From positions 1-33,682 of IMG/VR virus record IMGVR_UViG_3300044972_000204: a DNA stretch of 33,682 nt; one strand, written 5' to 3'. Positions 6,897 to 14,214 of this stretch are shown one piece after another. The first letter of the stretch is position 1; the number at the start of each line of letters is the position of its first letter. A program made the position numbers and the translations under genes. The notes under the pieces are model-generated. The model worked only from the letters and a program-made list of their open reading frames with translations. It did not search any database and was not told where the DNA came from. The stretch is from a virus.

Positions 6897-8863
6897 TGTT
6901 TAGTCATCTGTTTTTCAACAATCTTAGCCTTGTTCTGAATATCTGCTTCTTTGAGCATCAATTCAGCAATCTTGACTCGCTTATCAAACTCTTTAGAAGC
7001 CAAAGCATCTTCGTTTGGCAGATTCTTAGTCGTAGCAGCCATGCTCTTAGCTTGCAACTCAATAGGCATCAATTGAGCCTCTGTTAACAACTTCTGAGCC
7101 TCTGCTTCGTTCTGCTTTGCTTGAGTCGTTTGGACAGCAATCTGAGCCTGAGCCAACTGCATATTCAACTGTTGTTGCATTGCTTGAGCTTGTTGGGCTT
7201 GTGGATCGCCTTGTGACATCTTGTCGAGCATCTCAATCAACTCAAAGCGGTTTGACAGAGAGGAATTCGCCATGATTCCTTTGAGAATGACTGGCAAAAC
7301 AGGAGTATTTGGGCCAAGGGTCTGCAAAAGCGCAATAAACTGCTGTTGTTCATGCTCACGAGCAATGATACCCAATGCGGCAGTCGGAATAAACTTCATG
7401 TCCACAGTAGGATAACGCTCTGGGTCGAACTGCATATAGCGATATGTCGCTTTGGTGATGAAGGGGATCATAAAATCCTCTTGGAAGTTCACCAATGTAC
7501 GTTTGTATTTCTTGATAATCGAGGCAACAGCCATCGAAATACCACCTTGACCCGCATCACGAGCAACAGCAGATACCATTCCTTGTGAGTCAAGAGTTCC
7601 AGTAGCCTGTAAAAGCATACGCTCAAACTCTTTAGCAGTAGTCAGGTTAGAGCCATCAGTATTGCCAAACTTGAATGGGAACAAAATCTCATTAGGATTG
7701 CCGTTTGTCAGGATAGCTTTGCCTGGCTTTACTTCAAACTTAGCACCACGAGGCAAGCGAGTAGCATCCATAGCCATCATTGGGCTTGTAGTCAGCGCCA
7801 AAGAATCTAAGTGGCTACGAACTTGGGCATCAATAGCCTTCTGTGAGTTGTAAGCCTTCTCAACAGTACCACGACCCAACAAACGATTAGGAACTGTATC
7901 GTCCTGATACGCAAGGATTGGGCGGTCTTTCATCATGTATGGGTTCTTTTCTGCCTTCAGAAGAACACCATCATTGGCAATCACAACAATTGCTTCAACC
8001 AGATCGGAATACTCGTCCTGAACAGAGTCTTCAGGGAACAAGTCTTCTACTTCACCATCTTCGTTTTCCAGTTGCTCAAGGTATTCCCTAGGAACTAGAC
8101 CATAGTATGTCAACAACTTAACTTTATCGTCTTCGTACTGAGTAATCTCTTGGGTAGGCTCTAAGTCCGTATCCATCGAATCAGTACCGATTTGTACCTT
8201 GCGATAGATGCCATCTTCCTGACCTTTAACGACTTTGTGGATAGAAACATACTTCTCTACAGCCACACCCATACAGTCATCAATTGATGTGCCGTTAGGG
8301 TCAAACAAGAAGTTTCTAGGGTTAACAGGAACAATCTTTACGGCAATGCGGTCTTTTTCGACAACACCAATAGCCGCTTGTCCCATTTGACCAGGGATTG
8401 CTTGAGTAGCGGGAACAAAGATTTTCTCTGTTTTGACAACAATCTCACCGATACCAGTACCATAGAGTTCTGCCAACAACTCAATTTGGTCAATAGATTT
8501 ACGAATCTTATCAACCTTGAAGTCTTCCATGAGTTGAGCCTTGATAGCAGCAACATCTAGAGGATTTCCATTGACATCACGGATATCGTCCTGAATGTCA
8601 AAGAACTCACCTTGACCAAAGATAGCCTCCATGATTTCGGCATGGCGGGTTTCTACGGCTTGTTGGGTAGCGGGAGTAACGATTCTTGAACGCTCGGAAT
8701 CACGAGTTTTATCCTCAACAGCCCACTCACCATTGAAGATACGCTCGTATTCAAGCCACTCTTCTAGGTAGTTGGTGTCTCGGTAATCACGCCAGCGATC
8801 ACAATGGTTAACAACAAAGGCGGTTAGTTCTTTGTCTGAATCGCTAGGTTCTTGGAATTCCAT
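6893..8863 (-). CDS. Portal protein (P22-like)
   Basis: A 656-residue protein. The N-terminus (HCDRWRDYRDTNYLEEWLEY, ERIFNGEWAVEDKTRDSERS, RIVTPATQQAVETRHAEIME) matches the P22-type portal family, which forms the dodecameric ring at one capsid vertex through which DNA enters and leaves. The last 120 residues are Gln/Ala-rich helix (QAQQAQAMQQQLNMQLAQAQ), consistent with the C-terminal barrel of podovirus portals. It lies one base after the large terminase gene. Length is in the usual range for podovirus portals (about 500-730). Confidence 0.92.
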   Translation of the reverse strand: MEFQEPSDSDKELTAFVVNHCDRWRDYRDTNYLEEWLEYERIFNGEWAVEDKTRDSERSRIVTPATQQAVETRHAEIMEAIFGQGEFFDIQDDIRDVNGNPLDVAAIKAQLMEDFKVDKIRKSIDQIELLAELYGTGIGEIVVKTEKIFVPATQAIPGQMGQAAIGVVEKDRIAVKIVPVNPRNFLFDPNGTSIDDCMGVAVEKYVSIHKVVKGQEDGIYRKVQIGTDSMDTDLEPTQEITQYEDDKVKLLTYYGLVPREYLEQLENEDGEVEDLFPEDSVQDEYSDLVEAIVVIANDGVLLKAEKNPYMMKDRPILAYQDDTVPNRLLGRGTVEKAYNSQKAIDAQVRSHLDSLALTTSPMMAMDATRLPRGAKFEVKPGKAILTNGNPNEILFPFKFGNTDGSNLTTAKEFERMLLQATGTLDSQGMVSAVARDAGQGGISMAVASIIKKYKRTLVNFQEDFMIPFITKATYRYMQFDPERYPTVDMKFIPTAALGIIAREHEQQQFIALLQTLGPNTPVLPVILKGIMANSSLSNRFELIEMLDKMSQGDPQAQQAQAMQQQLNMQLAQAQIAVQTTQAKQNEAEAQKLLTEAQLMPIELQAKSMAATTKNLPNEDALASKEFDKRVKIAELMLKEADIQNKAKIVEKQMTKQ

Positions 8864-8864
8864 C

Positions 8865-10124
8865 TTATACCCCTGAGATAATATCTATCGGTTGCCAATC
8901 CTCATTGTCATCTTCTTCCATGTAAGATGTAACAGCTAGTTGGTCAATGTAACTAAGGGAGTCAGGCAAGTCATCGTGGACACCTTGAGCAGGGAACAGA
9001 ATTAACTGGTCTACAAACTCATCCCAATCTTCCTCAGAATTTAACACAATTCTGCCATGCTCGAACCTACCTTGTAAAGCCCAGATTATCCTGTCAGCTT
9101 TTTTTCTATTCCCATGCGTCAAATCCACGATATGCGCAAAGGTGTTGTTTTTTCGCATAAGGTCACTCAGATAGGGCAAAACAGCGTTCTTTAGCGCCCC
9201 CCTCTCAATCCCCACAGCTAAAGGTCGGTAGTCCCGAATAGCCAGAAGAATCTTAGCCGCAGTCTCTCGAATGTCCCATCTTCCGTGTTCAATCTTCTGA
9301 ACAAACCACTTCCCATCGTCCGTAACCTTCACTATCGAGATAGCAGACTCGTCCAGACGCTTCTTAGAGTTAGCCGCTTGTTTGGCAACTTCCTCGAATC
9401 CCGCAAGGTCAACAGCGATGTAATAGCTTCCATAGTTCGGCTCTACACCATACTTGATCCATTCTTCCTTAAAAATATCAGAACCCGCATTGGTAAAGCT
9501 CGCCATGTACTCTTGTTTAAAAGCAAAAGAACTCAGGGTCTTCTTGGCAGACTCAATCTCTTTTTGGTCAATCAAAGGATTGTCTGCGGTGGTGAAGTGC
9601 CAACTCTTCCAATCAGGATCATCTTCACTCTCTCCTAGTTTAAAGGTGTCGTAGAACCAATTACGCCCTTTGGGAGTACCGATGAATAATGCTCTTCCTC
9701 GTTTATCAGACAAACTAGCCCGAATGACCTGTTCCCATGCTTCAGGCTTAATATCAGCTACCTCGTCCAGTACAGCATAGGTCAAAGACACACCACGAAG
9801 GGTATCTGGTCTGTCAGCACCACGAACATAGATTCTTGCTCCGTTTATCAGAGTGATATCCAAGTTGTTCACATGACTATTCTGGATAATGTCCCTACCA
9901 AGGTCTAACAACAAGTCCCAGATAATCTGTCTAGACTGTCCCATAGTGGGACTAACGTAAAGAACTGCAGAGCCTTGTGGACACTTAAGTCCTTCAATCA
10001 GTAGGGTAACTGCCGCCATACGACTCTTACCACACCTACGCCCAGCAGCCACTACCTTGAACCTCGTGGAATCCTTGAAGACTTCTTGTTGCCAGGGTAA
10101 AAGACTAAAGTTCAGGTCAGCCAT
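8865..10124 (-). CDS. terL: Terminase large subunit
   Basis: A 419-residue DNA-packaging motor. The ATPase domain shows Walker A AAGRRCGKS (residues 26-34), Walker B YAVLDE (about 116-121) and coupling motif FIGTPKG (about 147-153). The RNase H-like nuclease domain shows YIAVDLAG with Asp239, GIERGA with Glu306 and HDDLPDS with Asp383/384 as likely metal ligands. All key residues are present, so it should both translocate and cut DNA. Its start overlaps the small-subunit gene by eight bases. Assignment is firm; the packaging mode (headful or defined ends) cannot be told from sequence alone. Confidence 0.95.
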   Translation of the reverse strand: MADLNFSLLPWQQEVFKDSTRFKVVAAGRRCGKSRMAAVTLLIEGLKCPQGSAVLYVSPTMGQSRQIIWDLLLDLGRDIIQNSHVNNLDITLINGARIYVRGADRPDTLRGVSLTYAVLDEVADIKPEAWEQVIRASLSDKRGRALFIGTPKGRNWFYDTFKLGESEDDPDWKSWHFTTADNPLIDQKEIESAKKTLSSFAFKQEYMASFTNAGSDIFKEEWIKYGVEPNYGSYYIAVDLAGFEEVAKQAANSKKRLDESAISIVKVTDDGKWFVQKIEHGRWDIRETAAKILLAIRDYRPLAVGIERGALKNAVLPYLSDLMRKNNTFAHIVDLTHGNRKKADRIIWALQGRFEHGRIVLNSEEDWDEFVDQLILFPAQGVHDDLPDSLSYIDQLAVTSYMEEDDNEDWQPIDIISGV

Positions 10125-10482
10125 ATTTAGCCTCTACATCTTCTGCATCAGGGTTGGTATCAATCACAGTAGGCTCACCAAGTCCTGTAATGTTAATCGT
10201 TACAGCAGACCTTTGGCTCTTATCCTTCTCAAACATAGAAACAGGTAATGTCCTGTCTAAACACATCTTCAAAGCAACCAATTGGTGTGGGTGGTCATCG
10301 TTTAAAGCTATCTCTATGACCTTCTGAGCAACATCCTTACCTCCACTCCTAATCATCAACTCCTTTAGCTCCTTGAGCCTCTGGTGGTCTGTCTTAGGTA
10401 ATACAGCAGGCGGGTTATCAGCAAACCTCTGTATCGTCATCTTCACCGACCCTTTAGGTCTTCCTCTTCCTCTTTTTTCCAT
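10117..10482 (-). CDS. terS: Probable terminase small subunit
   Basis: A 121-residue protein directly before terL. The N-terminus MEKRGRGRPKGSVK contains an AT-hook-like RGRPKG, followed by a helical region (KTDHQRLKELKELMIRSGGK, then ALNDDHPHQLVALKMCLDRT) and an acidic C-terminus. This layout is common in small terminases, which bind the packaging start site and load the large subunit. A strong AAGGAGGAG ribosome-binding site precedes the ATG. Identity rests on position, size and the DNA-binding start. Confidence 0.75.
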   Translation of the reverse strand: MEKRGRGRPKGSVKMTIQRFADNPPAVLPKTDHQRLKELKELMIRSGGKDVAQKVIEIALNDDHPHQLVALKMCLDRTLPVSMFEKDKSQRSAVTINITGLGEPTVIDTNPDAEDVEAKYG

Positions 10483-10761
10483 TTTCTCCTCCTTGGAATG
10501 GATTAGTTCATTTTAGCTTTTTCTGGGGATGGGAAGCACCACAAATATCTACTACTCCCACCTACCCCCTCCCCCCCCATCTTTCCATACACCAGGGTTT
10601 CTACCTACTATCAATCGTTATGAGGGATAACTAATATCGTTATGTTTTATAACTATGTGCGAGAGTCTCTGCGGGTGCTTTTCAGGGTTACCTTTTCATT
10701 TCTGTTTATCAGTCTTACCTTATCGTTCCCTCTATCTATCCTTGTCTTACTCCCTATTGAT
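10483..10761. other. Non-coding gap upstream of terminase genes, with G-tract and direct repeats
   Basis: No convincing gene lies in this 279-base gap. It holds a C-rich tract (10565-10578) that on the late-coding strand reads G8-A-G5 and continues TAGGTGGG, a potential G-quadruplex. It also holds two copies of ATCGTTATG (10614-10622 and 10636-10644) spaced 22 bp apart. A pac or cos site, an operator, or a leader of the terminase transcript could all be here; nothing seen decides between them. A TAAAAT on the minus strand near 10515 is a weak -10 candidate. Confidence 0.5.
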
Positions 10762-10983
10762 TCACTCACTAAGGGCTGTCTCTTTATTCGCGGATTCTAT
10801 TCTTAAAGAACTCATTTCCATATCAGGTCTGTATCCTTCATTGTGCGCATACTGATAAAGGGCTAACACTGTTTCGAATCCTCTAGATAGATCGCCTTCA
10901 CCCGCTGATAGCAAGATCATCCTCTGAGGGTTTGACAATGTTCTTTGGAAATATCGGGTTTCAGGGTTTGAAGGTCTCGCCAT
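10762..10983 (-). CDS. Small putative DNA-binding protein at the late-operon head
   Basis: A 73-residue protein: MARPSNPETRYFQRTLSNPQ, then RMILLSAGEGDLSRGFETVL, ALYQYAHNEGYRPDME. The LSxxQRxxLLxxGEGDLSRGFExxL pattern resembles ribbon-helix-helix or antitoxin-like proteins found singly in phages. It is the first leftward gene from the divergent region 10984-11116 and could regulate the late or early promoter there. The ATG at 10983 follows AAGGGAAACA. The function is inferred from position and a loose pattern. Confidence 0.5.
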   Translation of the reverse strand: MARPSNPETRYFQRTLSNPQRMILLSAGEGDLSRGFETVLALYQYAHNEGYRPDMEMSSLRIESANKETALSE

Positions 10984-11028
10984 TGTTTCCCTTGTCTGAT
11001 AAATAATTTAAAATAATTGTACTTTATT

Positions 11029-11043
11029 AGGGTTTGTCCCTAT
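11029..11043. promoter_or_regulatory. Shared operator-like motif AGGGTTTRTCCCTAT, copy A
   Basis: AGGGTTTGTCCCTAT has inverted AGGG/CCCT arms. A near-identical copy (AGGGTTTATCCCTAT) is at 18353-18367, in the other divergent gap. In both places GGTG follows 15-16 bases to the right. It would cover the -35 position of the leftward TACAAT promoter, as a repressor or activator site might. Confidence 0.6.
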
Positions 11044-11061
11044 GTTTTTTTTATTTTTTGG

Positions 11062-11070
11062 TGCTACTAT
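11062..11070 (+). promoter_or_regulatory. Extended -10 promoter candidate, rightward early operon
   Basis: TGCTACTAT fits TGn-TAtaAT with one or two changes. The upstream T-rich region gives no good -35, so this would be an extended -10 promoter or one helped by a regulator. Transcription would begin near 11077, about 40 bases before the first gene. Confidence 0.45.
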
Positions 11071-11116
11071 ATCTTCACCGACCTAGAGGAACTAGGAACT
11101 TTTAATAGGCGTCAAC

Positions 11117-11293
11117 ATGGAAACAACCAAACTTCAAAATGGCTTTAAGGTTACTTTTGAGTACCTTACACGCAAGGGCTATTACATTGTCAAGCTCTAT
11201 AAATTCGATCAAGTAGTAGATACTTGCGAGACTTCATCACACTTAGGCGCTAGAGGTTGCGTCCGCTCTTATGTCGCTAGAGCAACAGTCTAA
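11117..11293 (+). CDS. Small early protein, unknown function (58 aa)
   Basis: First gene of the rightward early operon: METTKLQNGFKVTFEYLTRK, then GYYIVKLYKFDQVVDTCETS and SHLGARGCVRSYVARATV. It looks like a small beta-beta-alpha protein with two cysteines. Support comes from the AATAGGCGT leader four bases before its ATG, shared with five other genes of this operon, and from tight spacing to the next gene. Early position suggests a host-takeover or regulatory role, which is inference. Confidence 0.6.
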   Translation: METTKLQNGFKVTFEYLTRKGYYIVKLYKFDQVVDTCETSSHLGARGCVRSYVARATV

Positions 11294-11303
11294 AGGTGTA
11301 AAC

Positions 11304-11468
11304 ATGAAACGATCTGTGATTAGAACTTCTGAGGGCTTTGTTGTTTATGGCGCTTTCACTTGCATGATGCGCTTAGATACAAACGGCAATGTTGTTTACA
11401 GCAACATGAAACCTGACTCAAAAGAGCATAAGGCAATGCTCAGCACATTCAAGGCGTACACAAAATGA
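11304..11468 (+). CDS. Small early protein, unknown function (54 aa)
   Basis: MKRSVIRTSEGFVVYGAFTC then MMRLDTNGNVVYSNMKPDSK. The in-frame opening could be extended upstream to 11271, but the ATG at 11304 has the operon's AAAGGTGT leader four bases before it, so that start is chosen. A compact beta hairpin region with a helical C-terminus is likely. The stop overlaps the following start as ATGA (11465-11468). Confidence 0.6.
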   Translation: MKRSVIRTSEGFVVYGAFTCMMRLDTNGNVVYSNMKPDSKEHKAMLSTFKAYTK

Positions 11469-11560
11469 AGAATGATCTACTCGACTATCTAACGGCTATC
11501 GGCTTGGGAGTCTGCCTATGTATCGGCCTACTCGCTTACTTCGATATCCTTGTCAAATAA
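11465..11560 (+). CDS. 31-residue single-span membrane peptide
   Basis: MKNDLLDYLTAIGLGVCLCI then GLLAYFDILVK: one hydrophobic helix (residues about 9-29). It is coupled to the gene before by ATGA and sits 21 bases before the next gene. Tiny membrane peptides made early by phages may target host membrane proteins. It could also be a chance reading frame, but the overlap and clean hydrophobic segment favour a real gene. Confidence 0.5.
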   Translation: MKNDLLDYLTAIGLGVCLCIGLLAYFDILVK

Positions 11561-11581
11561 TCTCAATTTATAGGTGTTCAC

Positions 11582-11776
11582 ATGAAAATTATCGTTCACA
11601 TTCAAGGCAACTCTGAGAAAACATTTCCATCTATCCATGAGGCGCTGACGTTCGCTAGGTTGCAAGTGTATGCAACTCAAGCGACTATCATTAGGGCTTT
11701 TGACGCTTTGCAAGATGGTAAGCTCGCACAATGGAATTATGGGTTTTCCTCAGTTGCGATATACCCTCAGAACTGA
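11582..11776 (+). CDS. Small early protein, unknown function (64 aa)
   Basis: MKIIVHIQGNSEKTFPSIHE, then ALTFARLQVYATQATIIRAF, ending SVAIYPQN. The pattern of strand, helix and strand suggests a small alpha/beta fold. The ATAGGTGT leader lies four bases before the ATG. It precedes the clamp gene by 76 bases; that gap holds a short GTGCAA/TTGCAC hairpin (around 11815-11828) and the clamp leader. No family recognised. Confidence 0.6.
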   Translation: MKIIVHIQGNSEKTFPSIHEALTFARLQVYATQATIIRAFDALQDGKLAQWNYGFSSVAIYPQN

Positions 11777-11852
11777 CATTTCAACGTATAGGCTCATGTA
11801 TTGGGCTTATGCGGTGCAATGTTGCACTACTTCAATTCAATAGGTGTAAATT

Positions 11853-12482
11853 ATGAAATTCTCTATCAAACGTAAAGATATCCGCGCAATGCTTCACTTA
11901 GCGGCCAAAAAAGACATTCGCTATTATTTGCAAGGTGTTAACGTGGTGCGCGACAATAGAGGCACTTACATCGAAGCTACTGATGGTCACGTTTTAGGCC
12001 GTTTGTTCCTCAACAACACCACCTCTGACACTAAGCAAAATGTTGTTTTGCCTACTGAGGCACTTCAAAAACTTAAAGGCACTAAAAAAACCTCTGAGGA
12101 ATGGCTCAGTTTCTCTGTCGAAGGTTTAGCGGTGGAATGTATCGACAGCCAGTCAACCACCCGATTCTCAGCACATGACGCAAGGTTTCCTGATACTGAT
12201 CGGGTCATTCCTATGGTCATAAAGGATGAAGATATCAAACCCGCAACATTTAACCCTGATCTTCTGGTACGTTTTGTAGATGTATCGGAGGAAATATACG
12301 GAAAACGTCAAATTCCTATGGTTTTACAGCGTGGCTCTCAATCTGCCCTTGTCTCATTTCCTCAAATGGACGATCACTTCATTGGGGTTATCATGCCGAC
12401 AAAAGAATATGCACCCGCTAAAGTGCCAGAGTGGTGCTATCTGCCCTCAGTAAAACCAACTGAAACCCCTGAAACTATCTAA
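11853..12482 (+). CDS. DnaN-like sliding clamp lacking domain I
   Basis: A 209-residue protein that lines up with the second and third domains of bacterial DNA polymerase III beta. IRYYLQGVNV (residues about 23-32) and YIEATDGHVLGRL (about 40-52) match the beta-clamp RYYLNG and VATDGHRLA motifs. HDARFPDTDRVIP (about 108-120) matches the VDGRFPDYRRVLP region, and FIGVIMPTK near residue 180 matches the C-terminal YVVMPMRL. With only two domains it would need to be a trimer, as PCNA and T4 gp45 are, to close a ring. It is the largest early gene, led by AATAGGTGT and followed by a terminator. No phage polymerase is present, so it should work with host Pol III or other clamp-binding host proteins. 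Confidence 0.8.
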   Translation: MKFSIKRKDIRAMLHLAAKKDIRYYLQGVNVVRDNRGTYIEATDGHVLGRLFLNNTTSDTKQNVVLPTEALQKLKGTKKTSEEWLSFSVEGLAVECIDSQSTTRFSAHDARFPDTDRVIPMVIKDEDIKPATFNPDLLVRFVDVSEEIYGKRQIPMVLQRGSQSALVSFPQMDDHFIGVIMPTKEYAPAKVPEWCYLPSVKPTETPETI

Positions 12483-12493
12483 TTTTAAGACTG

Positions 12494-12542
12494 TAAGCCC
12501 TTAATTTAGGGGCTTATGGCCTTGGAATTTCCCAAGGTTTTT
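12494..12542 (+). terminator. Hairpin pair ending in T-run after the clamp gene
   Basis: Two hairpins follow the clamp stop: TAAGCCC/GGGCTTA (12494-12516), then CCTTGG/CCAAGG (12520-12537) followed directly by TTTTT (12538-12542). The second fits a weak intrinsic terminator. It probably attenuates rather than ends transcription, because genes in the same direction continue. Confidence 0.6.
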
Positions 12543-12557
12543 AATAGGCGTTAAAAA

Positions 12558-12830
12558 ATGATAGCAATTCACACAAAATATCTTGGCCCTACTAACACTC
12601 GCGGCTCGCGTATTAAGGCTTACACGGCCTCATGGGGTACTCATAAAGGCTTCGCAATCTCAGTACCTTATAACCATGCCTTAGATGGTGTAAACGTACA
12701 TTTTGAGGCGGTTAAAGCGTTAATCAAAAAGCACAATTTAGACTGGAATTTAGAAGCTATGCGTTATGGAGACAGCGCAGATGGGCGGGGTTTCAGTTTT
12801 TGTTTTGATTCTTCAAAAGTAGAAGGTTAA
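12558..12830 (+). CDS. Conserved phage/plasmid small protein, unknown function
   Basis: A 90-residue protein beginning MIAIHTKYLGPTNTRGSRIK, a start I recall from widespread phage and plasmid hypothetical proteins (KYLGPTNTRGSRIKA). The centre has ISVPYNHALD with helices following (EAVKALIKKHNLDW), and it ends with a Gly/Phe-rich strand (RGFSFCFDSS). No function is known for the family. AATAGGCGT lies six bases before the ATG. Confidence 0.7.
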   Translation: MIAIHTKYLGPTNTRGSRIKAYTASWGTHKGFAISVPYNHALDGVNVHFEAVKALIKKHNLDWNLEAMRYGDSADGRGFSFCFDSSKVEG

Positions 12831-12833
12831 ACC

Positions 12834-13061
12834 ATGACCACTTATACAAATGATCCTTGGACTGATAAACATTTCGGCCCTACTGTTGAGGTATTTATCC
12901 CAATTTCGAAGCCAAAAAGCTACTATGAAAGCGAGTTTTCTAGGCTTGGCAACACTCCCGCCACAATGCAAATTAGAAACGATCAGGGACAAACTCGATG
13001 GATGACTTTAAAACCTGAACAGATCGTTAAAATTTTAGAAATACTCAAAAAAGGCGAATGA
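12834..13061 (+). CDS. Small early protein, unknown function (75 aa)
   Basis: MTTYTNDPWTDKHFGPTVEV then FIPISKPKSYYESEFSRLGN and a helical end (LKPEQIVKILEILKKGE). GAAGG precedes the ATG by seven bases, and the gene begins three bases after the upstream stop. I recognise no family. The ISKPKSYYE and MTLKPEQI stretches look like a small alpha/beta protein. Confidence 0.55.
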   Translation: MTTYTNDPWTDKHFGPTVEVFIPISKPKSYYESEFSRLGNTPATMQIRNDQGQTRWMTLKPEQIVKILEILKKGE

Positions 13062-13062
13062 A

Positions 13063-13266
13063 ATGAATAAAGATCAAATTCAATTCTTAGCAGAAGATGC
13101 TTTGCATGAGGCTTGTCGGCTCATTCAAGATAAATTAGGCGTAACAGATGGCTTCAATGCTTCAATTTTCTTTAGTGGTGAGCGTGAAGATGCTATATAT
13201 GAGATTTTCCGTCAATATATAGAAGATGAACTAATGATTAAACAATATAAAACAGAACAAATTTGA
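13063..13266 (+). CDS. Small acidic early protein (67 aa), unknown
   Basis: MNKDQIQFLAEDALHEACRL, then IQDKLGVTDGFNASIFFSGE, then a helical acidic end (IYEIFRQYIEDELMIKQY). Largely helical with a net negative charge. It starts one base after the previous stop, in the same operon. No family or catalytic motif recognised. Confidence 0.55.
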   Translation: MNKDQIQFLAEDALHEACRLIQDKLGVTDGFNASIFFSGEREDAIYEIFRQYIEDELMIKQYKTEQI

Positions 13267-13276
13267 GGTGTTAAAA

Positions 13277-13450
13277 ATGATATTTCTTTTTGAATTTTAC
13301 GCAAATACAAATGATGAATACAGGTCTGAATATAAAGAATATAAAGCAGACTCATTAGCAAAAGCAGAGAATAAGTTAATAGAGGATTATCCAGACTGTA
13401 GGATATTAGGAACTTATATTCCAGTTAATGAAAGATTCGCCATTCTATGA
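13277..13450 (+). CDS. Last gene of the early operon (57 aa), unknown
   Basis: MIFLFEFYANTNDEYRSEYK, then EYKADSLAKAENKLIEDYPD and CRILGTYIPVNERFAIL. The strand-helix-strand pattern is like a small ferredoxin-type fold. The frame opens upstream at a GTG, but the ATG at 13277 is chosen because GAGGTGT, the operon's leader variant, lies five bases before it. A terminator follows after about 50 bases. Confidence 0.55.
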   Translation: MIFLFEFYANTNDEYRSEYKEYKADSLAKAENKLIEDYPDCRILGTYIPVNERFAIL

Positions 13451-13501
13451 TTTACGCTTGCCTTGCCTTAGTTCTGCGAATACTCACTAAACGCTAACAC
13501 C

Positions 13502-13528
13502 AAAGCCACCCTAAAAAGTGGCTTTTTT
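13502..13528 (+). terminator. Strong terminator of the rightward early operon
   Basis: AAAGCCAC, loop CCTAAAAA, GTGGCTTT and a run of T to 13528 form an 8-bp GC-rich stem with a six-T tail. It sits between two convergent operons. On the other strand the tail is only TTTG, so it should act mainly rightward. Confidence 0.9.
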
Positions 13529-13603
13529 GTTGTCTGTCAAAATCAACGTATAAGCGATTATTTCTAATTCCCTAGTGCTATATCATTCAAGCGTAAAAAA
13601 CGC

Positions 13604-13894
13604 CTAGAACGGGCTTCTATCGATTTTTAGAGGTGTTTCCTCGCACAATCTGCGGATGGTTTCATTCAGCGCATCAATTTCTAGCATTTTCCTGATTAAC
13701 CATGCACGTTTTTGACCATGCCATCCTAAAATCGGGTTTCTATGACAGTCAACACAAAGGGCGATGCAAGTGTACTGTAAACCCTGTTTGTAGTGATGGG
13801 CTTCGCTTGGCCCTTGTGCTTCGCAAACAGAACAAGGGAGAGACTTAACCCTTGCAAGGTGTAGCCGTTCCCTTGTGTTTAGTTTGTTGTTCAT
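13604..13894 (-). CDS. Ref-like RecA-dependent HNH nuclease
   Basis: A 96-residue protein with C21-S-V-C24, E-A-H33-H34, C47-V-D-C50-H51 and GWHG (57-60), followed by a helical end. The CxxC...HH...CxxCH...HG pattern matches the zinc-bound HNH core of P1 Ref and related small phage recombination nucleases, which cut DNA in RecA displacement loops. It is the last gene of the leftward recombination/replication operon that also carries RusA. An ordinary small HNH nuclease is the alternative. Its ATG overlaps the previous stop (13891-13894). Confidence 0.65.
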   Translation of the reverse strand: MNNKLNTRERLHLARVKSLPCSVCEAQGPSEAHHYKQGLQYTCIALCVDCHRNPILGWHGQKRAWLIRKMLEIDALNETIRRLCEETPLKIDRSPF

Positions 13895-14214
13895 TGAGTG
13901 GCCTTGACTTCTAGCCTAGCGTTATATTGCTCTGTTTGCCACACGCTTATTTTTGCTTGGGCGGTGGTCATCAACCAACGATAGCGTTCCTCTTGTTCTA
14001 CGGCCTCTCTGATGCCTTCTAAAATCTGGATATAGTCCTGATGAGCGTATGCGTAAGTTTCCTGTTTACCCAATACTTCAGTTCCCGCTTGACTCATTAA
14101 CTGAGCTTTTTTGCTTTTCCTGAATTCCTCTAAATACATTCTGTCAGATTTGGCTTTAGCGTATAGAGGGGCTGTATCGATTAAATACTGTATCGCACGA
14201 CTAGGATAATCCAT
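13891..14214 (-). CDS. Small helical phage protein, unknown
   Basis: A 107-residue helical protein: MDYPSRAIQYLIDTAPLYAK, central QETYAYAHQDYIQILEGI and ERYRWLMTTAQAKISVWQTE. The YRW-x4-AQA+I-x-VW+T stretch is familiar from phage operons that also carry Ref- or RusA-type nucleases, but no function is established. Its start overlaps the preceding stop by one base (TAATG) and its stop overlaps the nuclease start. Confidence 0.55.
   Translation of the reverse strand: MDYPSRAIQYLIDTAPLYAKAKSDRMYLEEFRKSKKAQLMSQAGTEVLGKQETYAYAHQDYIQILEGIREAVEQEERYRWLMTTAQAKISVWQTEQYNARLEVKATQ

Larger units (their letters stand above)
10984..11116. promoter_or_regulatory. Divergent control region between late (left) and early (right) operons
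   Basis: Genes diverge on either side. For the leftward side, TACAAT (complement of 11016-11021) is a good -10 without a clear -35. For the rightward side, TGCTACTAT (11062-11070) is an extended -10. The 15-bp motif at 11029-11043 lies between. The stretch 10995-11060 is very AT-rich with long T runs. The rightward leader ends with AATAGGCGT before the first ATG. Confidence 0.6.
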
